From positions 1 to 10,495 of the forward strand of contig JALHTS010000056.1 of the NCBI GenBank assembly GCA_022865965.1: a stretch of DNA of 10,495 nucleotides. Reading direction: 5' to 3'. The notes beneath the pieces were generated by a model. That model saw only the letters and a list, made by a program, of their open reading frames with translations. It did no database searches and was not told the DNA's origin. The position numbers were made by a program, and so were the translations under genes. This stretch comes from Ignavibacteriaceae bacterium. GTDB taxonomy: Bacteria; Bacteroidota; Ignavibacteria; Ignavibacteriales; Ignavibacteriaceae. Position 1 is the stretch's first letter. Each line of letters begins with the position of its first letter. Shown here piece by piece: positions 1 to 6,946 of this stretch.

Positions 1-464
1 AGAATTCTTAAAAATTCCCGCAAAGCTTTTCTGTCATCATCAACGTGCTCAAGAACGTGACTGCAAAGAATGAGATCATAAGTTTCATCCTCAAACGGAA
101 TATTTCTTATATCAATTTTAATATCAACATTCTTTCCTTCAATATCGGATGTAATATATTCTCTTGAATATTTTCTAAGATGTTTTTCCAAACATTCCTC
201 TGGCGCTATGTGCAGAGTCGATATATTTTTGCTTGATTTAGTTCTGGTTTCTCTTTCAAGAAATAACCAAAGAAATCTGTGTCTCTCCAGCGATCCGCAA
301 TTCATACATTGAGAATCTTCTCTTTTTTCTACTCCTCCCTTCCCAAATTTTTTATAGTTCTTTCCGCACAATGGACATAGTCTTTCGTCACCCGAAAAAA
401 GTATTCCATAAATAATTGCACGAAACCTTTTTAATAACTTTTGAATGTTTGAAATATTAGACAT
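1..464 (-). CDS. Zinc-ribbon class I SAM-dependent methyltransferase (partial, C-terminus beyond window)
   Basis: I translated this reading frame by hand: it is open from an ATG at 464 to the left edge, 154 codons with no stop, so the 3' end lies outside the window. Near the N-terminus are two CxxC pairs (C30/C33 in CPLCG and C53/C56 in CMNCG), a likely zinc ribbon, followed by SLERHR. A methyltransferase core then begins: LHIAPE (84-89) stands where motif I normally is, then SDIEG, and DLILCSHVLEHVDDDRKAL (130-148), the motif IV/post-IV signature of the Methyltransf_11 group. The usual GxGxG of motif I is absent; family members with this N-terminal cysteine domain often read LHIAPE there. 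The substrate cannot be told; members often sit in surface-glycan loci, which fits the divergent manC. No strong SD precedes the ATG, only a purine-rich stretch. Confidence 0.82.
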   Translation of the reverse strand, partial: MSNISNIQKLLKRFRAIIYGILFSGDERLCPLCGKNYKKFGKGGVEKREDSQCMNCGSLERHRFLWLFLERETRTKSSKNISTLHIAPEECLEKHLRKYSREYITSDIEGKNVDIKIDIRNIPFEDETYDLILCSHVLEHVDDDRKALREFLRI

Positions 465-575
465 AACTTTTCTTTGAATATTTACTTTGCAAAATAAATC
501 ATAAAAGTGATTCTATAAACAATTTCAGATGATTATATTTGAATCAATTATTATAAAACAAATTCTATAAGGTTC
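465..575. promoter_or_regulatory. Divergent intergenic region between methyltransferase and manC
   Basis: This 111-bp AT-rich gap separates two divergent start codons, so it must hold promoters for both genes unless they lie inside coding sequence. On the plus strand TATATTTG at 534-541 matches the Bacteroidota -7 element TAnnTTTG and would start transcription roughly 30 bases before manC. I find no convincing -33 TTG at the right spacing, so the promoter call is weak. No inverted repeat or riboswitch-like structure is apparent. Confidence 0.3.
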
Positions 576-1643
576 ATGGAAAAATATATTCTCATTATGG
601 CAGGCGGAGTCGGTTCTCGTTTCTGGCCAAGAAGCAGAAAAAATCTTCCCAAGCAGTTGTTGAATATTTTTGGTCAACAGACCATGATACAAGAAACTGT
701 TTCAAGAATTAAAAATTTTGTTCCGCCTGAAAATATCCTAATCATAACAAATAAAGTCCAGAAAGCTTTGGTTGAGGAGCAACTTCCTTTCCTGCCAAAA
801 GAAAATATTGTTGCAGAACCAATTGGTAGAAATACTGCACCTTGCGTTGGACTTGCTGCAAAAATCATCAATAAGAAAAGCAGAGATGCTGTTTTTGTTA
901 CTTTACCAGCTGATCATCTTATAAAGAATAATAAACTTTTCATTGAAACTTTAAACAGAGCAATGGATTTCGCTTATCAATCAAAAGGATTAATTACCTT
1001 TGGTATTACACCAACTCGTCCTGATACCGGATACGGTTACATAAATTTTGAAAAAACTAGAGTTGAAAATAAGATACATAGGGTTATCAAATTCGTAGAA
1101 AAACCAAATATTCAAAAAGCAAAATCTTATTTGAAATCAGGAGATTACTCTTGGAATTCGGGAATGTTTGTTTGGCGAGCAGATGTGATCTTAGATGAAA
1201 TATCAAGACATCTTCCTGAATTATCTAAAGCATTAGATAATTTCGATAAGTCTATCAAAACAAAGGACTTAAATAATTCACTTGAAACTCTTTTTAATTC
1301 TATAAAAGGCATTTCGGTAGATTATGGGATTATGGAAAAATCAGATAAAGTATTTATGATTAAAGGTGAATTTGACTGGAGTGATGTCGGCAGTTGGGAA
1401 ACTGTCTATGAGTTAAGTAAAAAAGATGAGAGTAATAATGCTCTCGTTGGTGATGTTCATACAGATAGAACAAAAGATTCTTATATTTATTCGCCGGAGA
1501 AATTTACATCGGTTATAGGATTGCAGAATATTGTAGTTATTGATACTAAAGATGCATTGCTGGTTTGTAACAGAGAAAATGTTCAGGAAGTAAGAGATAC
1601 TGTCCAATATCTCACAAAGAAAAATAGAGATGATTTAGTTTAA
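576..1643 (+). CDS. manC: Mannose-1-phosphate guanylyltransferase (GDP-mannose pyrophosphorylase)
   Basis: The enzyme makes GDP-mannose from mannose 1-phosphate and GTP in the cytoplasm, the precursor for mannose, fucose and rhamnose-type surface sugars. The N-terminal nucleotidyltransferase signature is intact (GGVGSRFWPRSR, 10-21, then LPKQ at 24-27). Other family motifs follow: EPIGRNTAP (81-89), PADH (111-114), RPDTGYGYI (148-156), KFVEKP (172-177), WNSGMF (193-198), DYGIMEK (249-255) and DWSDVGSW (267-274). At 355 aa it is the short form: the C-terminal cupin phosphomannose isomerase domain of bifunctional ManC/AlgA is missing, so isomerase activity must come from another gene. The ATG at 576 gives the usual distance to the glycine-rich loop; only a weak AAGG precedes it. 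Its stop overlaps the end of the convergent MFS gene by 9 bp. Confidence 0.95.
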   Translation: MEKYILIMAGGVGSRFWPRSRKNLPKQLLNIFGQQTMIQETVSRIKNFVPPENILIITNKVQKALVEEQLPFLPKENIVAEPIGRNTAPCVGLAAKIINKKSRDAVFVTLPADHLIKNNKLFIETLNRAMDFAYQSKGLITFGITPTRPDTGYGYINFEKTRVENKIHRVIKFVEKPNIQKAKSYLKSGDYSWNSGMFVWRADVILDEISRHLPELSKALDNFDKSIKTKDLNNSLETLFNSIKGISVDYGIMEKSDKVFMIKGEFDWSDVGSWETVYELSKKDESNNALVGDVHTDRTKDSYIYSPEKFTSVIGLQNIVVIDTKDALLVCNRENVQEVRDTVQYLTKKNRDDLV

Positions 1644-2816
1644 TTTTATTTTCTTAGGCAAGTAAAATAGACTTAACAGAAAAATAAACAGTGTAAATAC
1701 AGCTCCTGTTAAGAATGGGAAAGGATAACCAAGGAATTCAAATGCAAATCCTCCCCACAATGGTCCTAAAACCCTGGCAAATGCAGAAAAAGATTGATTA
1801 ATACCCAATGTAACGCCTTGTTCTGCGTCGGAAGTTACTTCAGAAATTAAGCTTAAAATTGTTGGTTGAAGAGTTCCAGTTCCATAGGAAAGAAAAATTG
1901 AAATTACTGCAAGACCTAAAAACGTTCCTCCGTATGGAATCAAAGCTAAGCTTACCATAATAATAAAAGCCCCAACAGATATGATCGTTTTACGAGAAAA
2001 CACCTTGTTTATATAACCTATCAGTCCACCCTGAACAATTGCTGAAGTTAACCCGATTATTCCAAACATATAACCGTTTTGAAGATCTGTGAATCCGTAA
2101 ACCTGTATTCCTAATAAAGCAAATGTTCCGTAAATATTTGCAAAAGAAAAAGTGAGGATAAAAAACAGCAATACCAGAATGGCAAGATCAGGTTTAGATA
2201 ATATCTTTTTTGTTCCTTTTATATCAAATAAAGTTCTTTTTCTGATCGGTGCCTCTTCCCTGTTGAGATTTGATTCCGGTAGAAAGAGAAATGTTAAAAT
2301 AAAAGCGAGGATTGAAAATCCTGCTGCAGCAAATCCGGTTGCCATATAACCATAGTCTGATAATAAACCACCGATTAACGGACCGAAAACAAAGCCAAGT
2401 CCGAATGCAGAACCAATCAGTCCCATTCCTTTGGAACGATTTTCTTTAGTAGTTACATCAGCGATATAAGCCTGCGCAACACCAATGCTGCTTCCACCAA
2501 TACCAGCAATAGTTCTGGAGAGAAGTAACATAAGATAGGAATGTGTATATGCAAAAATTATGTAACCAATTGCATTAAGTAACAGACTGATTACAATCAC
2601 CGGCTTTCTGCCGTGTTTATCCGATAATTTTCCAAAAAGCGGATTAAATAGAAATTGAACAAATGAATAGATTGCAATTGCAATGCCGATTGCTGCTTCA
2701 TCTACACCTAACTCTTTTTTCGCAAATGAAGGAAGGATTGGAATCAAAATACCAAAGCCTAAAAGGTCAATGAATACAGTAAGAAATATTAAGGATAAAG
2801 CTGATTTGTTTTTCAC
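1635..2816 (-). CDS. MFS transporter, TetA/DHA1-like multidrug exporter
   Basis: A twelve-helix major facilitator protein of the drug:H+ antiporter type in the inner membrane. Numbered from the GTG at 2816 (393 aa), helix 1 holds FIDLLGFGILIPILP, typical of TetA-like proteins. Motif A, GKLSDKHGRKP, is at 62-72 between helices 2 and 3, SRTIAGIGG lies in helix 4, and the motif C-like GSAFGLGFVFGPLIGG is at 135-150. LPESNLN ends helix 6 before the central loop. The frame stays open up to a TTG at 2849, which would add 11 residues; no upstream ATG exists. I prefer GTG because relatives start a few residues before helix 1, but neither start has a clear SD. The gene follows the capA-like gene by 41-74 bp on the same strand. 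The substrate cannot be predicted. Confidence 0.88.
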   Translation of the reverse strand: MKNKSALSLIFLTVFIDLLGFGILIPILPSFAKKELGVDEAAIGIAIAIYSFVQFLFNPLFGKLSDKHGRKPVIVISLLLNAIGYIIFAYTHSYLMLLLSRTIAGIGGSSIGVAQAYIADVTTKENRSKGMGLIGSAFGLGFVFGPLIGGLLSDYGYMATGFAAAGFSILAFILTFLFLPESNLNREEAPIRKRTLFDIKGTKKILSKPDLAILVLLFFILTFSFANIYGTFALLGIQVYGFTDLQNGYMFGIIGLTSAIVQGGLIGYINKVFSRKTIISVGAFIIMVSLALIPYGGTFLGLAVISIFLSYGTGTLQPTILSLISEVTSDAEQGVTLGINQSFSAFARVLGPLWGGFAFEFLGYPFPFLTGAVFTLFIFLLSLFYLPKKIKLN

Positions 2817-2890
2817 AATTATTAGTAGATTTCTTTTAGAACGCAGCAAATATGATTAAAGTATTTCTGAATTTATCAGAATGCTGAATA

Positions 2891-4057
2891 TCAAAGTAAA
2901 TCATAAAGTCTTATTCTATCATTAAATTTTGTAAGGATCGATTTTGTATCTTCAAATGCTTCTTTAATCTTCAATCGTTCACTGTTCGAAAGGAAATAAT
3001 ATGTTGAATCATTAAATTTTTGAGAAGGAAGAATTATAAACTCTTTCCCAGGATCAGTATTCCCTCTGAAAACCCAGGTTGGAATGAAATTAACATCAGA
3101 AATAAAAATCGAATTAGTAGTATAGTTCTTTGTCAACTCAATATTTAAGATTAAACCAGTATCTGAGTACCGCCAGCGCTGATTTGAAATAAAATTGCCG
3201 AGTGAATAAATTACAAATCCGGTATCAAGTCTTGCGCCGTAAGTTTTATAATATTCAGTTGGCTGAATAACGTGAGGATGCGAACCGATTATTATATCTG
3301 CGCCAAATTCAATTGTATTGTTTACAACATCCCTCTGAAATTGATTTGGAAGCCTCTGATATTCTTCACCAAAATGATAATAAACTAAAACTAGGTCTGC
3401 TTCTTTTTCTCTTGCCGATTTAATATCCTTTTCAATTAAATCGAAATCAATAAGATTGACGATATAATCTTTACTCTTTGGTTTCGGAATTCCATTAGTA
3501 CCGTAAGTATATGAGAGAACGGCAATTCTAATTCCTTTTAAACATAAAATTCTTATTGAATCACGATCATTTTCTGAAGTGAAAGTTCCAACATAATTGA
3601 GATTGTTTTTTAGTATTTGTTCAATTGTCCTAAAGACACCTTTTTCACCTTGATCAAGCGCGTGATTATTTGCAGTAACAAGCAAATCGAATCCGGCATC
3701 TTTTAGTGCAACAATGTAATCATCCGGAGTGTTGAAAAACGGATAACCCGAATAAACTTCTGCTTTTCCTGCCGTAACAGTTTCTAAATTTCCAATTGCC
3801 AAATCAGCTGATGAAAGAAAATTTTTAACTTCTCTGTAAACAGGTCTGAAATCAAATGAATCACTTTCAACCCTTGCATAATTATACTGCGTTGAATGAC
3901 ACATTAAATCCCCGACAATTGAAATTGTAACCGTGATTAAAGAATCCACATTATCAGTTTTGGTTACAGCTTGAGTTTTAGAGTCATCAATCGGTAAAAC
4001 AATAACTGCAACGAATACAAATGAAAGAAGTAATGTTGAAATCCAAATCTTTTTCAT
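2891..4057 (-). CDS. CapA-family protein (PGA_cap metallophosphatase-like fold), exported
   Basis: This 388-aa protein begins with a lysine pair and a hydrophobic segment (about 5-22), a signal peptide or single anchor, so the catalytic part is probably periplasmic. The rest carries the CapA/poly-gamma-glutamate biosynthesis signatures in order: GDLMCH (49-54), GNLET (89-93), TANNHALDQG (128-137), HFGEEY (228-233), GSHPHVIQP (258-266) and SLGNFI (285-290). These Asp/Asn/His residues form the metal site of the calcineurin-like fold. CapA takes part in capsule or poly-gamma-glutamate assembly in Bacillus, but no capB, capC or capD genes are seen here, so the substrate is unknown; envelope polymer turnover is the safest guess. 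Translation starts 11 bp downstream of a terminator-like hairpin. No good SD is visible before the ATG. Confidence 0.9.
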   Translation of the reverse strand: MKKIWISTLLLSFVFVAVIVLPIDDSKTQAVTKTDNVDSLITVTISIVGDLMCHSTQYNYARVESDSFDFRPVYREVKNFLSSADLAIGNLETVTAGKAEVYSGYPFFNTPDDYIVALKDAGFDLLVTANNHALDQGEKGVFRTIEQILKNNLNYVGTFTSENDRDSIRILCLKGIRIAVLSYTYGTNGIPKPKSKDYIVNLIDFDLIEKDIKSAREKEADLVLVYYHFGEEYQRLPNQFQRDVVNNTIEFGADIIIGSHPHVIQPTEYYKTYGARLDTGFVIYSLGNFISNQRWRYSDTGLILNIELTKNYTTNSIFISDVNFIPTWVFRGNTDPGKEFIILPSQKFNDSTYYFLSNSERLKIKEAFEDTKSILTKFNDRIRLYDLL

Positions 4058-4061
4058 AGAT

Positions 4062-4096
4062 ATAAAACAAGGCTGAGCTATAAATAACTCAGCCTT
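4062..4096 (-). terminator. Rho-independent terminator-like hairpin between histone-like gene and capA-like gene
   Basis: On the minus strand AAGGCTGAG and CTCAGCCTT form a perfect 9-bp stem (4088-4096 with 4069-4077) around a 10-nt AT loop, followed by GTTTTAT. This is an intrinsic terminator for transcripts arriving from the histone-like gene, whose stop is about 25 bp upstream. The T-tract runs almost into the capA-like ATG at 4057, so the hairpin could also act as an attenuator limiting read-through into capA-MFS. The plus strand lacks a T-tract after the stem, so it looks one-directional. Confidence 0.75.
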
Positions 4097-4121
4097 AGAG
4101 TTTGTTAGAATTTAAGTAAGA

Positions 4122-4313
4122 TTAACCTTTAGCAGCTTTTCTCTCAGCTTTAACTGTCTGAACATCATTTCTGACTTCCTGACAAAGCTTGCGTAAGTCA
4201 CTCAAACCTTTTCTTACGCGCGTACCTGCAGCAGATTGTCCTTTTTCATAGAACTTTTGGAAATCTGGTTCCAGACCCTGAACGAATCTTACTAAATCAT
4301 TATACTTTTCCAT
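4122..4313 (-). CDS. Histone H1-like nucleoid protein (Hc1-type, Bacteroidota/Chlorobiota small form)
   Basis: A 63-aa protein with 14 Lys/Arg against 9 Asp/Glu, basic and lysine/alanine-rich at its C-terminus (KAERKAAKG). The centre, FYEKGQSAAGTRVRKGLSDL (21-40), matches the conserved core of the small histone H1-like proteins of Bacteroidota and relatives, named after chlamydial Hc1. A role in DNA binding and nucleoid compaction is inferred from the family; these short forms are little studied. The start is set by a perfect AGGAGG at 4319-4324, five bases before the ATG at 4313; a GTG at 4319 overlaps that SD and is unlikely. The consensus SD and the terminator behind the gene suggest high expression. 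It lies 30 bp after the Fe-S gene, so it is either co-transcribed or has a promoter inside that gene's 3' end. A single Cys (C44) is present. Confidence 0.82.
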   Translation of the reverse strand: MEKYNDLVRFVQGLEPDFQKFYEKGQSAAGTRVRKGLSDLRKLCQEVRNDVQTVKAERKAAKG

Positions 4314-4318
4314 GAACA

Positions 4319-4324
4319 CCTCCT
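4319..4324 (-). promoter_or_regulatory. Consensus ribosome binding site of the histone H1-like gene
   Basis: The minus strand reads AGGAGG, then five bases, then ATG at 4313. It is the strongest SD on the minus strand, where most starts have none. It fixes the start at 4313 rather than the in-frame GTG at 4319 that it overlaps. Confidence 0.85.
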
Positions 4325-4343
4325 GAATAGTGGTTATTGATAG

Positions 4344-6353
4344 TTAATTAGAATTTTCGAGAACAATTTCAGCAATATCTTTTATAAAAACCTCATCGGC
4401 TTTTTCAAAATGTTTAACGCCGTCAGTTAACATCGTCATACAAAATGGACAGGCAGAAGCTACTGTTGAAGCATTAGTTTCAAGTGCTTCTCGAGTTCTT
4501 TCTTCGTTAATTCTTCCACCTTCTTCATCCTCAAGAAACATTCTTCCACCGCCGGCACCGCAACAATAACCCCGGCTTTTATTGCGTTTCATTTCCACCA
4601 GTTCAATTGATGAAATTTTATTTAAAGTTTTTCTGGGTGGATTATATATATCATTATATCTGCCAAGGTAACAAGAATCGTGATAAGTTATTTTTTGTGA
4701 TTCCTTTGAACCGTTTAATTTGATTTTTCCTTCTTCAATAAGTTCAGAAATTATTTCAGTATGATGCTTGACCTCAAAGTTTCCACCAAATTGTTTATAC
4801 TCGTTTTTAAGTGAGTGATAACAATGCGGACAAGCTGTTACTATTTTATTCACTCCGTAATTGTTCAATGTCTCAACGTTATCAATCATCATCATCTGAG
4901 CCAGATATTCATTACCTAATCTTCTTGCGGTATCACCGTTACATTTTTCCTCTGAACCAAGTATTCTGAAATCAACGCCGGCTTTCTGCATCAATGTTGC
5001 AAATGCACGAGAAACTTTTTTATATCTGTCATCAAAAGATCCTGCACAACCAACCCAGAAAAGATATTCAGTGTTTCTATCTTCAGCCATTGTTTTGATA
5101 TTTAATCCTTCAGCCCAGTCCGCTCTGTCTGCAGGATTGAAAGCCCACGGTGAAAAGTTAGTTTCAATACTCTTAAAAACGCTATTAAGATTCGATGGAA
5201 ATTGAGATTCTGAAAGAACCAGGTAACGGCGCATATCAACAATGGAATCAATATGTTCGATCATAACCGGACATTCCTGAACACAAGCCATACAGGTTGT
5301 GCATTGCCATAATTCAAGATCAGTTATGTAATCGTGAACAAGAGTTTTCTTGAAAACTTCTTCATCATTTTTTCCGGCAACAAGTAAAGGAGCTTTAGCT
5401 TCAGTTCTAGCTCTTATATCAACTATGATTTTTCTTGGAGATAATGTTTTTCCAACTATGTTAGCCGGACATACAGAAGTGCATCTTCCACACTCTGTGC
5501 AAGAATATCCATCCAATAATTGCTTCCAGGAAAAATGTTCAATATCCGAAACGCCGAACTGATCTGCATTTTCATCTTCAAGATTTAGTGTCTTTAATGT
5601 ATTTCTTTCAGGTTCCAGATTTGCAAAGAATACATTTGGAATTGAACTTAAAACATGAAGATGTTTTGAATACGGTAAAAAATTTAGGAAGACAAAAATT
5701 ATAATTATGTGTGCCCACCAGAAAAATTCGTAGAAAAATCCAGCGGAAGAACCATCAATAAAAATTATTTTACTTAACGAAGCAGAAATAGGTCTAAATT
5801 CATTTTCATGCTGAATGAATCCATTCATTGCAATTGCAGAAGCATTTTGTCCGAACATTGTAATACAAACAAACATTATCATCAGCAAAACGAATGCAGC
5901 ATCAATTTTACCAGATTTCTCAACATCAAGTCGAGGAACTTTAATAATAAATCTTCTATAAAGTGAAACTAAAACAGATAGAATTACTAAAAGCGCAAAA
6001 ATTTCATGAATAATTGTAATTACGGAATAAAATGATCCAAGAAATTCGAGCGAAAATGGTGAGTAAAAACCTTGAACTATTGACTCAAGAACTGCAATAA
6101 TGAAAAGAATGAATCCCCAAAAAATAAGAAAATGAAGTGTGCCTGCTACAGGATCACGAAGAAGCTTGGATTGTGCAAATGCTATAGTCCAAACTCTTTT
6201 TAGTCTTTCACCGATGTTATCAAAACGGTCATCTTTTTTCTTAGCAACTTTAAGATAACTAATTAGTTTAAAACAGCTGTAAATAAAAAATCCACTAGCT
6301 GCTAAAAAGACTAAGACAAATATGAAATTCTTAATCCCGAATGCAGACATCAT
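4344..6353 (-). CDS. Membrane-bound (Fe-S)-binding oxidoreductase, FadF/HdrD-like, with NarI-like membrane domain and two CCG domains
   Basis: The first ~230 of 669 residues hold about five membrane helices (9-33, 72-93, 107-132, 152-170, 206-226) with histidines (H74, H116, H215) that could bind haem as in NarI/HdrE. Two ferredoxin-like CxxCxxCxxxCP clusters follow (C285/288/291/295 and C351/354/357/361). Then come two cysteine-rich CCG domains: C436-C471-C508/C511, where the middle motif is CNG as in many relatives, and C561-C597/C598-C635/C638 with a full CCG. This is the plan of FadF-type proteins, thought to pass electrons between ETF or other soluble donors and membrane quinone, and of heterodisulfide reductase relatives. 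No etfAB is in the window, so the partner is unknown. The gene starts 17 bp after bioY and has two adjacent ATGs (6353, 6350) without an SD, suggesting co-transcription. Confidence 0.9.
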   Translation of the reverse strand: MMSAFGIKNFIFVLVFLAASGFFIYSCFKLISYLKVAKKKDDRFDNIGERLKRVWTIAFAQSKLLRDPVAGTLHFLIFWGFILFIIAVLESIVQGFYSPFSLEFLGSFYSVITIIHEIFALLVILSVLVSLYRRFIIKVPRLDVEKSGKIDAAFVLLMIMFVCITMFGQNASAIAMNGFIQHENEFRPISASLSKIIFIDGSSAGFFYEFFWWAHIIIIFVFLNFLPYSKHLHVLSSIPNVFFANLEPERNTLKTLNLEDENADQFGVSDIEHFSWKQLLDGYSCTECGRCTSVCPANIVGKTLSPRKIIVDIRARTEAKAPLLVAGKNDEEVFKKTLVHDYITDLELWQCTTCMACVQECPVMIEHIDSIVDMRRYLVLSESQFPSNLNSVFKSIETNFSPWAFNPADRADWAEGLNIKTMAEDRNTEYLFWVGCAGSFDDRYKKVSRAFATLMQKAGVDFRILGSEEKCNGDTARRLGNEYLAQMMMIDNVETLNNYGVNKIVTACPHCYHSLKNEYKQFGGNFEVKHHTEIISELIEEGKIKLNGSKESQKITYHDSCYLGRYNDIYNPPRKTLNKISSIELVEMKRNKSRGYCCGAGGGRMFLEDEEGGRINEERTREALETNASTVASACPFCMTMLTDGVKHFEKADEVFIKDIAEIVLENSN

Positions 6354-6370
6354 TAGAATAATAAGAATAT

Positions 6371-6946
6371 TTATTTAATTGATTTTTTAATTCCAAAATA
6401 AATTGCAGCTGAAGCGAAAACCTTCACAATAGTCCATAGTGAAAATATTGCGGCTCCCAGTATGAATGCTTCAGAAAGATCGCGAATATAAAAAGTATAC
6501 AAGAACGACATACCTGATAAAATGATAACTACATTGCCTGCAAACATTGCAAGCACAACCGGTATATAACTTTTATTTTTTTCAATTATATAACCTGTTA
6601 AATAAGCTGCAATTGGAAATGCTAATAGATATCCACCAGTTGGACCGAATAATCTGGCAAATCCAACTAATCCATCAGGAGTTTGAGCAAATATTGGCAA
6701 TCCAATAGAACCTAGAGCTAAATAAATAATCTGGCTGTAAGCACCGTTTCTCGCACCAAGAAATGCTCCTGCCAGTACAACCATCATAGTTTGTAATGTA
6801 AATGGAACAGGTTTAACCGGAATAGCAATTTGAGCGGAAATTGCTGTCAAAACTGTAAAAGATAAAATCCAAAACAGCTTCGAAGATTTCACTAAACTTA
6901 GTGTTTTCAACATCTTGCTATTTTTAGCTGACTCTTTTATCATCAT
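6371..6946 (-). CDS. bioY: Biotin transporter BioY (ECF S-component)
   Basis: A 191-aa membrane protein with about six hydrophobic segments that binds biotin for uptake. The BioY signatures are clear: PVKPVPFTLQT after helix 1 (loop that closes over the substrate), GAFLGARNG, and the FGPTGGYLLAFPIAAY motif in the second half. No ecfA or ecfT ATPase/transmembrane genes lie in the window, so it works alone or with a shared energising module elsewhere. The frame is open up to an ATG at 7015, but AAGGAA at 6951-6956 lies four bases before the ATG pair at 6946/6943, giving the usual BioY length. This start overlaps the end of the upstream hydrolase gene by 23 bp, so the two are probably translationally coupled. 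I see no BirA-type operator, but the promoter would lie upstream of the hydrolase. Confidence 0.93.
   Translation of the reverse strand: MMIKESAKNSKMLKTLSLVKSSKLFWILSFTVLTAISAQIAIPVKPVPFTLQTMMVVLAGAFLGARNGAYSQIIYLALGSIGLPIFAQTPDGLVGFARLFGPTGGYLLAFPIAAYLTGYIIEKNKSYIPVVLAMFAGNVVIILSGMSFLYTFYIRDLSEAFILGAAIFSLWTIVKVFASAAIYFGIKKSIK

Noticed and set aside
471..480. Possible CRISPR or repeat array in AT-rich intergenic DNA
   Set aside because: No regularly spaced direct repeats were found here or elsewhere in the window.
674..871. 65-codon minus-strand open frame inside manC
   Set aside because: Lies opposite a strongly conserved guanylyltransferase frame and has no recognisable domain or RBS; a shadow frame.
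1413..1607. 64-codon minus-strand open frame inside the 3' end of manC
   Set aside because: Opposite a confident gene, with AT-driven composition and no family resemblance.
5350..5562. 70-codon plus-strand open frame within the Fe-S oxidoreductase
   Set aside because: Antisense to the conserved ferredoxin clusters; no independent evidence.
6917..6928. Small palindrome GCTATTTTTAGC near the hydrolase/bioY junction
   Set aside because: Only a 4-bp stem inside coding sequence; too weak for a terminator or operator.
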